Below are positions 35,474-50,200 of a stretch of 64,000 nt of DNA, in pieces. The stretch comes from Chamaea fasciata (Eukaryota; Chordata; Aves; Passeriformes; Sylviidae): positions 54,711,563 through 54,775,562 of the forward strand of contig JARCOQ010000005.1 of NCBI GenBank assembly GCA_029207755.1. Reading direction: 5' to 3'. Below the pieces are notes generated by a model. That model made no database searches. It was not told where the DNA came from and saw only the letters and a program-made list of their open reading frames with translations. The position numbers and the translations under genes were made by a program. Numbering within the stretch: position 1 is the first letter of the stretch; each line of letters opens with the position of its first letter.

Positions 35474-37321
35474 AAGAAAAAGACTGCTTTTCTTGCATTT
35501 CTGTAACATGGTATGTGTGTTTACAATAGCTTTGCACCCGTGTCAAGCCCCATATCAAAACATAGCAATGCAAGGGCAGGCAATTTGGTGCCTTTCTGTG
35601 TCGTCTGCTAATGAAACACTACAATTCTTGGCACAGACCTGCTCATTTTTGACCCCAAACTTTTTCCATGTGTGTCATTTTTGCTCGCCCTGGGATGGGC
35701 AGGATAAGAGCATGGACCCTCATCAGTAGGGCCATTGTTGCTGCGTTCCTTTGCTGGCTTCACTCTCCAAACAGCCTCTGCTTTCTGTCAGAGTGGCTTT
35801 TTGGTGCCTGGGCCTTCTGCTGGGCTTAGCTGATCTGAGTTACATAATATTTCTTTGCTGTGGCACTTCATCTGACTTACCATTTTTCTACAACCAGTAT
35901 GGCTCTTCAGTCACTTTCCTCACACTTCCTGGTGACCACTTGCTCTACTTACAGCTTTTTGGTCCCTCTGTAATAGCAGAATCAAGATTGAGAGTTCCCC
36001 TTTTTGCTGTTCCAGCCCTCAAACACAGACAATTTATTTTGGGGAGCTCTGACTTTCAGTTTTTGTCGTTGCACTCTTCAGGGCAATGCTGGGTTCTGCA
36101 TTTTGCCACCACGACATCCTTCCTTGCCCTTCCTGTGGTTGATTTTACCAGAAGTAAGAGGCATTCTTGTAAATGTTTGACCCACAGTGCATAGAAAGTT
36201 GTGTATGTGTCACAAGCAAGACTGAGATTTCTGTTAGTAAATCTTCCTTACAGCCTCCCAGCCCCTGCCCTAAATGTGCACTTGCACATCGTGCACACAC
36301 AGAGGAGTGTGGGTACCGCAGCTGTGTCATGCCAGCGATCACACGTCTTCCACATGTTTCTTTGTCCTCCCTTTCCTTTATTTCTTCATCTTCCTCCAGT
36401 GTGCCATGTGCCGTGGCTGTGCTGCTTCCCCTGCACTGACCCTGGGCTGTCTGGGCACTGCTGCTCCTCACTTTTCCTGCTTCTCGATGAGCAGAGGGGA
36501 GAAGGGAGGGCCACTGGGAGAAAGCAGAACTGAGCTGTCCATGAGGAGCTGCTCTGAGCTGCAGCCCTGCTCTGCAGCCTGGTTTTGGGGCTCCTTCCAG
36601 ATGTAGCTCTTCTACAGCTGCTTGTGGAGCAGTGACACAAGCTGGTGCTTGAGGTCACATCCTGGAAAAACAAGCCTGTTACTGGTAGGTAGAAAAGGTT
36701 CACAATTTTCTTGAAAATCCACAGAGGAGATTCTGCTTTTTTCTCTGGTTCAAATGTCATGCTCAGAGCCCAACCTTGACCTTGCTAATTCCTTGCAGTA
36801 GTCTTGGCTGAGTGCCAGAGGTATGTTATGGGCAGTTCCATCATCTCTTACATCACTTCTCTTCCAGCCTCAGTCAATAGGTATGGTATTTTTACTGCTG
36901 TCCTCTTAAGAGATTGTGTTAAAGCTGGTCACACTTTGTTTTGCAAAGTTAGTAAGGCTGTCCACGAAGAGACTTCATCTTGATGTGATGTCCCTGTAGG
37001 AAATTACAAAAGCTTTTGACACAGCAGCACAAAAAAAAGTTTCATTCTTGTTCCTTATCTGCAGAAGCATTAGTGTAGGGGAAGCAAGTTTTTAAATGAT
37101 TACACAAGGAAAGAAATTAGAAAAATCTAAAGAAATACCCTGGCTTTTCAGATGACTGCTTGAGCTGGCTGCCTGTTTGTCATAACAAAGTACTTCAGAA
37201 GTTTGTAAACTAAAACACAGTACTTCACTGGCAGTATTTCCATGAGGTTCATGATCCCTTTGATACACTGTGAAGCAAGATAAGGCAGTGATTGTAACTA
37301 GAGGCTCCTGTAGTCCGCATG

Positions 37322-37350
37322 CACACACACACACACATATATGTATATGT
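37322..37350 (+). repeat. CA/TA dinucleotide repeat
   Basis: About eight CA units grading into alternating TA/TG sequence. It is an ordinary intronic microsatellite. Confidence 0.9.
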
Positions 37351-40300
37351 GCTTCTGTTAGCAGAAAATACTTTGGAGTGTTTGTGTTTTTCAGCTCATG
37401 CAAACTGTCTAAATCAGGCATGGAGCCCGAGCTAATCCACTGTACCTTTCAGCAGGGGCTTTATTCATGAGGGTCACAAGAATGTGAAATAACTTTACAC
37501 AGCTTTTTGCAGCATGGCAAGAGTGTACTTTCATCTGCCTGCAGAGCTGTGGAGAGATGTCCTTGATCTGGAAGGATGTGAGTGGAGGGGGGTGTAAGGG
37601 AGCAAGCTGTAGCAAAACTTTCAGATTTCCAATGCCTTATAAACTGCTCTGCCTGGTTCCCAAGGCTGTGGCAGGAGTGTAGGGGTACTGATGCATGTGT
37701 CACCCCTTTCATGATGCACATTGCGTGCTCTCAGGCTAGCAAAATGTTTTCTCAATTTTAAGTTTCTGCTTTAATGCCCTATTGGAGAGGGAGCACAGGT
37801 CTTGGAACTCCACGATACCTTTGTCATTTCCAGGTAAATAGAAGGTTATTTGTTTTGTTGGGGTTTTTTTGGTTGTTTTTTTTTTAAATGAGATTAAGCT
37901 AAAATATTATTTAAATCCCAACCAAGTAAACTAAGTAGTTTAGTAAGTAGTTGGGAAAAACCACCAGACTATACACTATAAACAACTAAATTATACAATT
38001 ACCTGGTGCCACATAGACTTAATGAAAAATATTTCCTCATCCCATAAGGTTAGAAGAATTATCACTGTCTGATGTCAGTGCAGTGAAGACAAATCTGAAC
38101 CAGGCTATCTTCTGATAGACTAACACAGTTGGAAGTGTCCTTCCATTTTTAAGTTCCTAAAATAAACCAAGGAAAAAGGTAAATCTGCTGTGAACTGTAA
38201 GGTTCTCACTGCAGGTACTGCTAAGGACACACATCTTCCTCTCTGGTGCTAATTTTAAATGGGCTGAGCAAAATAAGTCGTTCAGCCTTATATATTTGGT
38301 AGTATATTAATAACAGAATCAAGACATTTTTTTATCGAATTTGGCAAGCATTATCAAACTAATGTCTTACTGCCGTGTTTACTTCATTGCTTAATATGTA
38401 GACAGATGAAGGGTATTTGCTAAGTAGGCAATTAAAATGGCAATAATTGATGGCATGGATTTAGAGTTTGGTAGTAGGGATACACTACCAGCTATTTTCA
38501 AAAAGTTACTCTTTTTGGCATTTGAAATAGGAGAGGTTTGATAATGAGACTTGGATATGATACATTCATTAAGGATAAAGTAAAGTCAGTTTAAAAAAAT
38601 TTAGCTATCCAAATAGGAAAAATTCTAAGAAGCACAAAGCCTTTTGTTTCTGTGGGTTTCTCTTTAGTCTGTCTTTCCGTAGCTTTTATCAGATTTGAGT
38701 ACGCCCAGGACTGGAACCACCTTTATTTTCCACATCAGTACTGTGCCTACAGCTGCATCATTCTGGGACTCTTACATCCTCCAGCAGAACAAAGAAATTA
38801 CAGTAATAATTGTTTCAGAAAATTTTAAAGAAATAATCTTATTTTTTACAAGATTGTGGAGCAGTTTAAAGCACTCATTAATTTTATTTGCCCCTTTTTA
38901 AGTAGGTGGTATTACCTGGTGTTACAGATAAAGGCACCAAGGCAGAAGCAGGCACAAACAGCAAGTCATGAGCTGTCACGGGAAGCAAATCTGGCTTGTT
39001 TGATCCCCAGTGCTTTGCTTTGTCTGCCACATTGGCTTCTCTCCTGTGCTCACTCAATCCCAGCTACTCTGCTAATGTGGAAAGTTGGCATTTATTGGGC
39101 AGTGCATAATCACTGAGCACATTAGTACTTCAGAAGTCTTTTAGAGATGTGCTAACGTGTGTTTTTCAAATAAATTTTCCTGTACTGCTACTATTATGGG
39201 TTGCTGAGGGAAGAAAAGCTTTCATAAGGTAACGGATGCAAATGTGTTCATGTATGTGAGGGAGGTATTGTAAGGCTTAAGGGGTTTTTTTTTGTGGGTG
39301 GTTATTTTTGGTGTTGTAGTTTGGAGCAGTTCCTGGATTTCCTTCACTTTGCTGTATTTTAACTTTTAGATAAATTCACTTAGACCTTTGTCCTTCTTTT
39401 CCCTTGAGTATGTGTATGCATGTATAAAATAAAAGACAATTATTAAAACTTACACTAAAAGTTAGATGTGGATTCTTGTACTCATCCATTTGTCTTGACC
39501 TGAATATAATTCAAGCCAGGTCAAGGTTTTCAATGGCAAGAGATCTTCCATGGTTTAATGTGTGAGGAAACAAGAAGTAACACTGTAAATGTGGGCCTCC
39601 AACTGTGGAATAGGATCACTGCATCTAACTCCTCCAAGGCTTTCTGAACTGAGGGGGGTGTCCCAGGCTCACCAAACACTGTTCTGCATGAAGTGTGGTT
39701 ATGGTCAGGCATAAATTCAGGGTGAAATTTGGCTTTTTAAAAAGAAATGTGCTAAAGAAGGCAGAAATTAATTGCTCAGTAATATGCATTGACAAGCACC
39801 TTCTCTAAGACACAGCAGAGAAGCACCTGAAAGGCTTTTTAGGAGAAGGAACTGGTGGAACCAGTTACAGCCCAGTAGTCTGCCATGGGCATGAACTGGC
39901 TGGAACTTTAATATTATGGTTTTACTATGGAAATAGGATAAACAGAAGACAAGTGGAAAAGTCTTGCAAGAACACCTTCACTCTTGATAGTGGTGTTGCC
40001 ATTACCAGCCCATAACATTTGCCTAAAAGAAATCTCCCTGTCCCTGTGGGAGCTCTGAGTTCCCAAAGCATTTTGCTCTAAAAGATAGGCTTATCTAATT
40101 GGGAAGCAACTTTGAGCTCAGGCAAGGATCCTCCAGATGAGCTGAGTTCTGGAGGCCACACTGGTTCTGTAAAATTTCTAAGCTTGCTGAGTTCTTTCTG
40201 CTCATCCTCTGCCTCAGGTAGTTGCATGTCTGTCTGTACAAAACATTAGGTTGTGCCTAGGTTCTGATGACAAAGATTTTCAGTTGATTCTGTTTTGTGA

Positions 40301-42662
40301 ATGAAATGTCTTGGTTCATTTGAGTTCTTACACATCTCTGACTGGTACACTCTCAAAAAATAAAAAATGTTTTAGTGTATGAGACTAGGATTTTGGAAGT
40401 AAGACCACTGAGTGCAAATATAGATGGTTCACATTTTGTGTAGCAATGACCATTGTCAAAGTGTGCAGCTGATGTGGACAAGAAACAGTTGGCAGGTATT
40501 GTTGGAGATTATCTTCCCAAGTACCAGATAACAAATGGAGAAAAACATTGTACACAATTAAATAAATAGGACTACCTTTTGAGGCCAGAAGATGATGGAC
40601 TCTATCCTGTAGGATAAACCTGTCCTTCAGGATGAATAGCTGTGAGTTTGTGGGATGAGGATGCTCTCTTTCTGCAGGACAGGTAAAATTTTTCAAGCTA
40701 AAGGATGCCATTTTTTGCAAGGCTATGCTGAGCTTTGCAGTTTTTTGGTGGTTTTTTGTTTCTCTGTCCTTAACAGAGAAGCTCTTGCTGATAGCAGCGC
40801 CAAAACAAAGGGCTAATGGGAACCAGTCCCAGAAACCGTGACTGTCAGGAGACTCGTAAGCTTGGCTGCCAGACCTGAAAGTTTTCATGGAACTTTTATG
40901 CTCCACATGTTGTTTTGTCATTATCATCCTGATGAGACAGGCTATGGCACCAAAATGACACAGGCTAATTAAATGTCAGGAGAATCAGAAGATGTTGCAA
41001 GGCTTTTACACTGAGATTGCCAAGATTGAAACAGAAGCCAGTGACACACATCACCCTCCTTGTGGCTCATTAGGATGGGATATAACTCCATGTTCAGCCA
41101 GCTGCAGGATGGAGGGACAGAATGGAGGCTGCCACGAGGGCTTGACAGTAATGAGCACCTGAAAGGTTAAATAAACGTCTGTGGCTGATGTTAGGTCTCA
41201 GGTTATAACCTTGGCAACTTGTCCTTTGATGTTTTCTTTTTCTCCCCTTCTCCTTGGAAGCATTCACCTCAGAATCCTGTTCTGGCTTTGATAGGGATCT
41301 ATACGGGAACCTCTGTGTTTCCATCTGGTGTTGTGTTGACTTAGGCTGCTAAGAGCTACTAGGATTCAAGCTAGAGCTTTTTACTGTAGGTTGGCCACAA
41401 AAGCTTTAGTTTATTTTAATTTTTCTGGTTCTACTTCTCTAGAATAAGATGAAGTGTCTATTCTACATATGTGTGTGATTTATTATATGTAATGTTAATG
41501 AAGGATATATCCTGTTTGACTGTGGCAACTGTGCATTTCACTAGTGCACAGGTGGCCTTAATATTTCTGCTTTGTGGGTTTCTTCTTCTATCTTTAACTT
41601 CTGTAATCCTTGTGTTTTGTGGTTTACAAGATTTTTTTGTCATTGGGAAATATGTTGAATTGGTGTTGGGGCCCAAATGTTACACCAGAAGAAATATCCT
41701 TTCTTTGTCAAAAAGTCTGCATTGTGAAATCTTCACATTAGTCTGTGGTTTTACTCTGAAAATTGGCTGTGGGACAATGAAATACTGTTCAAGACATTCT
41801 CTGCTCTCAGGCTCTGTTTGCAGCCCTGTCCTAGGAATAACCACACTACCTTTTTATTGCTGTCTGAAGCAGCATGGGGTGGACAGAGGGACTTCAGTCC
41901 TGCTTTGGTTCTCTGACACCCGTGAGGCATTTACTTCTCTTCCCACTTGAAAAATGGGTCTTCATATAGCTGTGTCCACAGCTGGTCTATGTGGGAATGC
42001 CTCCACTCAAGTAGGCAAGCAACACTGATTTATACTGATTTATACTAGTAGAGAACTTGCCCTGTTGCCCTCAAACCAAACTCTTACCCTTGAGTTGCCT
42101 GCTTGCGTTTGTCATGCTTTAAGAGTGATGATATAGGGGTCACAAGGAGGATGGCTTGACTTTAAACTTGGAGATTGAAATTGCTTGGAGAAGCGTTATG
42201 TAGAATTAAGCACAGTTTTCCTTGGAAACTGAGTAAACTCAATCCAGAAGCCGTTGAGAGGCAATAAATGTGGCATCACACAGTGCCATCTTTCCAAAGC
42301 TACCCTTCAAAGGACACTGCACATTCAGCCAGCCCCGAGTGCTGTGTGCACATTTCACTGGCTCAGAAATGTATGTACTGTAGCTATTTTGTTCAAATTG
42401 CTGCAAACTGTCCTCTTGCTCTGGAGACGAGCTGGAGTTTTTCCATTGGAGGTAACCTTCAAACAAACCAAGGTGCACCTTTTTCTTCTACGTACTGCCC
42501 AACTAAAACATTTTACCCTAAGCTGGGGTTTGGTTTGAGGGGAAGTGAGGGTAATCTTGGAAATATCATGGAAGTGAAATCTGGTCGCACTTAATAGTAT
42601 CAGAACTGTTTTAATAGGCCTCAGATATCTGCATTGTGAAATCTTGTGCCTTAATTAAAACT

Positions 42663-42674
42663 GGGGGGGGGGGG
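42663..42674 (+). repeat. 12-base G homopolymer
   Basis: Twelve consecutive G in the 18.4 kb intron; poly-G runs of this length are rare compared with poly-A/T and prone to sequencing error. Confidence 0.9.
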
Positions 42675-43646
42675 CATCTTCTCTAACAAAGACATACTTT
42701 TTTATGTTCAGTAGTCATTGAAATAATTACAGGTTAACAAAAATAAAGAGCATTAAACAGAATGTCAAAATATGTCTGTTCCTCAGAGTTGCTCCGTTTT
42801 AACTCTCATCTCCTGTGATGTCACAATTTAATTAGGTATCTCAGTCACCATAGAATTTTCCAGACAAGATCTGAATTTGTAATCTACACATCAGCAGAGC
42901 TCAGTTGCTATCCTCTGTATTTCATTCATTTAACACAGTGCAGAAAAGTGAAAATGAGGTTCACCTTGCACTTTCTCTGAGGCAGCTTTATGAGATACTG
43001 AATAAAAGTGTCCAGCTGTGAAATTCAGTTTTAACAGCTGATTATGCTTTTCTACACCAAAAGTGAGGTGATCAGTTACTTATGATCACCTTCGGACCTG
43101 CACACAGATAAGCATCTAATCAACCTGGGGTTAAAGAAGCCTTTTCTCTGCCTTTTTCTATGGACAAGAATTTTCAGAGTTTACTTTACAAATGATGGTC
43201 TGTGGTAGCCTTAAATGAACTTTGTTTGGAAAATCTTTCCAGCTTTTTCTCTCTTTGAGTCTGCAGTACACCATTTAAGTGCACGTTGGTTGGGTAAAAC
43301 AGCATCATTTGTGAGTATCTGATAAGGAGAGAGATGAAATTTTTACTCCCACCAAGAACTCTTATTTCATAGGTGCTAGGTGAAAGTGCTTTCCTGAGGA
43401 CAATAGCCTTAATACAGAGTTAGAAAGAACAACTCATCATTTTACATTCTCTTCTCTCTGGTCCTATGCTGCTACTTTTATTTTTTTAGGGATGTTTTGC
43501 TCTGCTAATTGGAGGGGGAGGCAGAGATTCACCAGCATGGTTGAAAATCTTGGAAAATCTCACCATTGTAATTGTTTGAGGGATCATCTTTCAGTTCCTG
43601 TCGACCTCCACACTTGTATGCTGCCCTCTGTGTTTTGTACCCTATA

Positions 43647-43663
43647 ACATACATACATACATC
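43647..43663 (+). repeat. CATA tetranucleotide repeat
   Basis: Four consecutive CATA units, intronic. Confidence 0.9.
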
Positions 43664-46600
43664 AGGCCCAGAAGTTAGTAGAAAATCCACGTCTGCTGTG
43701 AATTCAATAGGTTTCAGCTTCAGCTGTTTGCTTGCTGCTTCAGTCTTGTATGTTTTTTGACTCTGAATGAGCAAGTTATGCTTTCTGCGTGTTGTGGAAC
43801 TATGTGTTGAGAAGGCAGGATGTGAACAGGACTGGCTATGAACAGGGTTTTTAATTTGACATCAACGTAACTTGAATCACAGAGTCTGAGCCATGATTCC
43901 AAGCTGCAGTTGAGGACTTAAGCCCCTTTAATGTGCTTCATCGAAGACAGTGAGATGGTTTATCCAGGCCTTTGCAGGGGCTGTCTTCCAAGCCACACCT
44001 GCCTGTGGCAGAGCTGGTGATGATGCCAGGTTGGGTTGATGAACTGCATCCAGCTGAAGGAGTCACAGTGTTCCAAAGAAACCATGGCACTATCCTGAAA
44101 ATGTAAGAGGGAAGACAAGTTTGGGTGAATCCTGGAGAAGAGAATGAGTCCGTTCTGGAAGGGTCAACCACGAGGAACTTTCTGCTCATGGTGGCAGAGA
44201 AAGGGATGCTGAGTGCCAGTCAACGTCTCCTGGTCTTACGGCTCACAGAAGGAAGTCTGTCTGTACTCAAAAACTTGAAATTGTGGTTCCCCTCACCACA
44301 TTGCCCCCAAAGTAAGAGTCAGCAGCAGTTCCTCCTTTTGTTTGTGCTAGCCTGCCTTTTCTAGAGAATCCATGTAGTAGACAGAAGAAGATAGCTGGCA
44401 GAGAGTCCTGTTCTGCAGAGAAGAGAAGCATAGAAAGTGAAGGGCTTGGGTGCAAAAGGATTTGAAGAGTTCCTGAAAAGGATGTGCCTTTCATAGCTCT
44501 CATATCTCAGGTTTATTTATGGATTCTGGATGTGTATAAAGTGTTGGTGGCTTTTAGAGGTGAATGGTTCTCTCATTTGTGGATTTAGGATCCATCTGCC
44601 TGCTGGTTTGGGCCTTTCCCAGACTGTGTCTATACAACATTGGTGCCAGTGGTTTTGTCTGCCTTTTATGGAGCAGCATGTGGCTGGGATCTTCTCCTTC
44701 TGCTCTGAAGAAGACTAATTGAAGAAACTCTGCTCTCCTTTTCTTTCTTTTCCACTGAACTTTCTTGTTACCTCCCTATAATCACGTCTGACACTTCCAT
44801 CATCTGATTTCCTTCCATCCTTTACTTTGCAAAATTTTGCTTATAGTAATCACAGGAGGAGTAATCACAACTGAATGCAGTTGTGTCCTCCTGTTGGAAT
44901 ATTCTGGATTGCATACCTATGCCCACTGCTGTCCAGTATGGCCAGTGTACACCAAAATCCAAGTGTATGCATTAGGTTGGTTTGACTCAAGCAGGCACAG
45001 CTGCCCGTGACAATTTACGCATAGCCTGCGGGGATGTTTCACATCCACCCTTCTCAGAATAATTTTGTTTGCTTGCAGCACATTTTGTCTGACCTGAACT
45101 TCTCCACACGTGTACACTTCATGTTTTTGGAACTCAGCTTTGCCTGCAAAAGAAATTAGAAAGGACGCAAGTGGAAGTAAAGTTCATTGAGATATTAACA
45201 AGTCATTTTGTCTTCTGCTGGTTTTCATCAGGGTAAAAAAGAACAGCAAAACCACAACAAAAATAGCAATGAAATTACTATGGGGGGCTGCAAACGTAAT
45301 AGTGATAGAGTTCACTTAGCTGTGGTGGTTTCTTTTATGTGATAATACTGAGGTGTTTTATTTCTCCCCTGTGAGGTGGATCACTATTAGCCACAATTTG
45401 TAGTATGCCCCATGTGGAGGCTGGGGAGGAGAGTTGGTGCCTCAGAGGTTACACGAGGCCGTGGAAGACCCAGCAACAGAATCCAAAGCGTCTGGACCAC
45501 CCAGGGACCTGCTCATGTACCACAAGCCATCAGGGAAAGATTAACTCTAAACCCTTTGGGTTGCTCTGTACGGTATAATTGTCTAAATGAAATCAATGAA
45601 TACTTGATTTGAGAGTCTCCCATTGCTCCATCCCTGCTGTTCCTAATGTTTGTTAACAGATTGCTTTGTGGCAGAGTGCAAAGGTGCCGCTCTATAAAAC
45701 TGTAATGACTTCTGGAAAGGAAGTTGCCCTGTGTATTGCAGAAAGCACCATTCAGTTTTGATTGGAACATGGGGAGCTGAGAAGTTGTTATTGCTTTTAG
45801 TACAGCTACTTGGAATAAAAATTTCTGCTCAGTTATGGTTAAGATGACATTTCCTTTATCCCTGCTTTTTTCTGTCCTTGTTTACCAGCGGAGTTGGAAT
45901 GTTCTCCTTTGCCCTGGGCAGGGAGCTGGTGCGTGGTAAGGTCCTGGCACGCCAAGGAAGAGGAGCTCCTTTTCTGTCTCCTATGCTCCACTGTCTGTCA
46001 CCCATCCTGTTTGCTACTCTCTTGTCTTTCTCTCGGCTGTTTTTTCTCAGTCCTTGGGGGCTTTCTTGTCAGTCCCCAGCCAGCTTTTTTATCCTTTCTT
46101 GCTCTCTAAGCAGAAAATGAAGTGTTTGGTGAGCTGACTGGATTGTCCCTGGTGAGGGGGTTTGGTGGTGCCAGATCTCACACTGCCTGGCTCTGGGAGC
46201 CAAGGGGACTGAAGAAGACAAAAGAGGAAGAGACTGAGGCTGTAAATGAGCCCCAGTTGCATGAGCCTGTTGGCACAGCAAGGTGAGACTCATCTGAGCA
46301 TTATTTTGCTGTTGCTGCAAGTTAGATTATGTCACAATTTCCCCTGGTGAAAGACCACTGGCCTTCAGGCTGGCAACCCACAGTGCAGGTGTCTGGTTAC
46401 CGACCGGGTAGGGGTGAAGATAATTTCCAGCAGACGTCTCAGATGTCACGCCTTGGGCATCAGGCACAAACACTCACTTTCCCCAAGGGCTGTAGTTCAT
46501 TAACTTCCAGGCCTGTGGAGTGGCCTCCCTGCCCTGACAGGCTCGAGGGGGCTGGCTGGCGTGCCAGAGGAGGGGTGAGCAAGGGCAGAGAGGGCTCTCT

Positions 46601-47212
46601 GCACAGCTTACAAGCTTGTCCACCCCAAGTTCCCTCCCCAAAACAAGCCCCAATCCCCAGCATAGTCCCAGTCCTGCCTGACCGAGTGCCCTTTCCCTGC
46701 CAGGAGTGCCCCTGTGCCAGGTATCTCCCCATCACATGCCAGCCTTGCTGCTGCCTTGCAGCTGGGAGAAGAACTGAGAGAATTGGAGCAAGGATAATAA
46801 TTATTTCAAGAATTTTATTTCTATTTTTTTTTTTTAGATGTTTGTAATACTTCTTAATAGTGATACTGTAAATGTAAATTGTATCAAGGCACAGGAGCTA
46901 TTTGTGCTATTTGTGTCTGTATTTCTGCTTCTCAGCCAGTTATCCAGTGCTTTTTGTACTATTCCATCAACATTTCCTAAGAAGTCAGTTTAACATGCTT
47001 GACACTTAACCTGTGAACTGACTTTTCCATGAAAACTCTGATTGCTTACAGGACACTAAACCTCACTCATTTAGATCCCTTTATACCGTCCTAGTCATAA
47101 AAAATCACCTTTACACTCCACCTCCCCCCCATGTTTGGCAGTTTAAAAATGCTTGGGAATTAAATAAATCTCTTGGTATTTGGGGGTCTCCAACCTAGTG
47201 TCTGTAGCTCGT

Positions 47213-47239
47213 ATTTCTTGTTTTTCTTGTTTTTCTTGT
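47213..47239 (+). repeat. TTTCTTGTT 9-bp tandem repeat
   Basis: Three consecutive copies of a 9-base unit, the last with one terminal mismatch, intronic. Confidence 0.85.
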
Positions 47240-50200
47240 CCTTTTGGGGCCTTCAGCAAAGCCTGGTGTTATCAGCAGGAATTTTGACAACCATCTCAGC
47301 TGTGTACTGTGTAAGACCTCATGCCTTTGATGAGAACTTGAGAGGCCCCTGCAGTTTACAAGTTACAACCAGGGACTTACATATCCTTATTAAAATATGG
47401 AGACGCTCTGTGTTTTACAGAAATATTGAAAAGTGGAGAAAAACTTTCTCTTTTCCACATGCACACATATTTTCACACACTGGTATTTTGGCAAACCAAT
47501 CTACTATACCACGTCAGTGAGTTAATGACAGGCTGGTGAAATGAATGTTCACAGCTTTAAATCAGTCTTTTCTTTTGGAGCATTTAAATAACTTCATTTT
47601 TGTTCAAGGTAATCTTGGCTATATAGCTACAGGCCTGCAGGAAACCCATATATTAATTGCAAAACTGGATCTGCTGTGGTTTTCCACACTGCTGATCATA
47701 TATGGCATCCCAGATGAGTAGCAGATCTGATTTTATAGTCATATTGTGTCAGGAGTTTAGACTGAGTATTACTTGTAATTCTGTCATTTATCTCTACTGT
47801 TTCTTTATTAATGTCTTCAGTGTTCTTGGTCTGTCCTCAATCTTTCACATTTTGTACTGATGCTTTATTACAGTGTTTTCCAAAATTTTTTTAAGTAAAA
47901 ATCTTTCAAGATGAACAGCAGTCCTTCCTTGGGAGCTGACTGAAAGCCAAATGATCTTTATTCATATAGCTATTGCTTTGCACATCCCCTCTTTGGAAAT
48001 CACTGTTCCATTATGTGCTATTGCTTCCTTGTCCCTACACGCCTTGATGAGCAGTAAAATACAGTGTTGACATTTAAAATATTGTCCCTGGCATGGCTGA
48101 TGTTTGAGTGAGTGAGTGAGGGAGTTTTCTCCACAATGGTGATTTTTCTGGGGCTCTTTGCAAATTCAGGCTCTAGTGATGGTTATTTTTTGTATCAGTT
48201 ACACTTGCAGTTTATTTTTGAGGTGCATTTTTGAGCTTTGCTTTGCGAACATACATGGAACTGTTCTCATTGTAGTTGCTCTCAGCTGTGTCCATCCTGT
48301 GTCTTGTCCTCCAGCTGCCCCAAAAGATTTGTGCAGCACACTGGATGTAACACTTTACTGCATCGCAGCAGTTAAATGTGAAAAAAAGTATCACTCAAGG
48401 CTTGCACGGCCTTTACCCGCCACGCACAAACTGTCACCTAGGGTGTATTATAAACTTGGATAAGCTTTCTGTAGTCTAGGTTCACAGTTTGTCACTGCAT
48501 TGTTATTTCCATTGCTGTGCCTTTGATCTCACAAAAAGCTCTGCCGTGGTCAAGGCATCTGTTGACACAGTCCCCCTGGCCCACGTGGGCCTTTGAGCTC
48601 CTTATGGGGGGAAGAAGGATCATGAAAGCAGAGCTTCAGAAAACACCATGGTTGCCAAATCACAGCATCCCTAAAGCTGTTCTCTGTCATACTGTGGGCC
48701 TCTGCTTTGGATCTGAGCCCTCTCAGATTGCTGTCCACGTTCTTTCATCAGTGTGGCTGTGGCAACACAGAAATATTAGCAGTAGTTATTGTGTCGACGT
48801 AGAGGAATTCATCCTTTGAGGGAACTGCAATATGAGCAGAAAATTGATGGGCCCTTTGCCCTGAGCTTACTGTCTGAATGTCTAGAGTGCACAGAAGGTA
48901 AGTGGGTATTGGGAGATTTGGAAGCTGAGAGAAATGGAGTTACGTGTGAAGAAGATTCAGCTTCACCAGCTGAAGATTGCTGGTGCCTTTAGGTAGGTTC
49001 CCCATCTGAAACGTGCTGCAGCTCCTCCAGCTTAGTCAGCAGTCCCTCATTGTTTCTGATGTTTCTTTTCTGGCAGTCAAGGGGCTGGCAAGAAAATCCT
49101 GGCTTGTTCTTCAGGTCACTTTGTCCAGTGGCTGTGCTGGAAAGCCCCAGCTGTGCAGTGCTAGGCTCTGTTCATGCAGCAGGACGGGACAGTCACAGCC
49201 TGAAAGCACAGCCTCAGAAAGCACAGTGCACATCACCAAATGCACATTGTTTTAAAGAGTGTGGCTGCTGTTCATGTGAAACCTGATAGCAAAATATGCT
49301 CAATCTCAAATCCCCAGCAGGCTCTGAACACCCTGTTCTAGCCAGTCCCATTAGCGCATGAGAGGCTGACATGGTTTTCCCTTCTACTCCATGTGATAAG
49401 GGAATTTCTGTTACTGATACTTATCAAGAGACATTTCTACAGTAAAAGTTATGGACAGTTCAAAGCATATCAGGAAGCAATACATAGAGTTTTCATATGG
49501 TTAACAAATGGCATTTTCAAATCTGTATACAAGTTCAAATACGAATATAGAAAGTTTTTTGTGGTACTAATGGAAATTTCTGAATCTATAGCAGGTCCCT
49601 TACTCCAAACTGGCATAGTTTTAATAGGAAGAACTATCCATATGTCCTTGACTTGTCATTTGTTAGAAAACTCAAAATCTTAATGGTTCACATTGGAGAA
49701 ATAAAGGTCAAGATACAGGCAAAGTTCCTCTGTATTACAGAAGATAATAAAAGGGGAGTATATTTGCTCCTTCAAATATATGCTAATTCATCACCCCAAG
49801 CACGGTGTGATTGTGTTCTGTCTAGTCAGTGCTCTTCTTCATATCTTAAAGAAGAGATATAGCCAAAGTAAAGGGCACTTGGAGATCGACAGGGAAAATA
49901 ATTGAGCCACTGAGAGTCTTCTGTTTGAGGAGGGATGGGAAGGATAGGGATTGTTTTAATTTAAAGAAGAGACAAATAAAAGAGAACGTGACAGTAGTGT
50001 ACAGAATGATGAATGATACAGAGAAGGTGAACTGGGGAACTCTTGCTTGCCCTTTTGTAAGTACAGAAGTAGAGGGACATCCAGTAAAGCAGAAAGGCAA
50101 AAGTAATAACACTGTTGAAAGGGCATTTTTAAACAGTTACTATCTTGTTTCCAATGGCTCATCTTCTTTCTCCATGATTCTAGAGCACCTCTTGAGAAGC

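Noticed and set aside
40385..40927. Longest open frame in the window, 180 codons on the - strand
   Set aside because: With about 128,000 codon positions over six frames and 3 stops in 64, roughly one random frame of this length is expected. It shows no recognisable domain, and its residue make-up looks like translated intron.
41471..41950. 159-codon hydrophobic open frame on the + strand
   Set aside because: The Leu/Phe/Val-rich character follows from T-rich sequence; no signal for a real membrane protein family.
46329..46847. 172-codon open frame on the + strand
   Set aside because: It lies in a GC-richer patch with few stops, has a Pro/Arg/Gly-rich random composition, ends in a T-tract-encoded Phe run and matches nothing I know.
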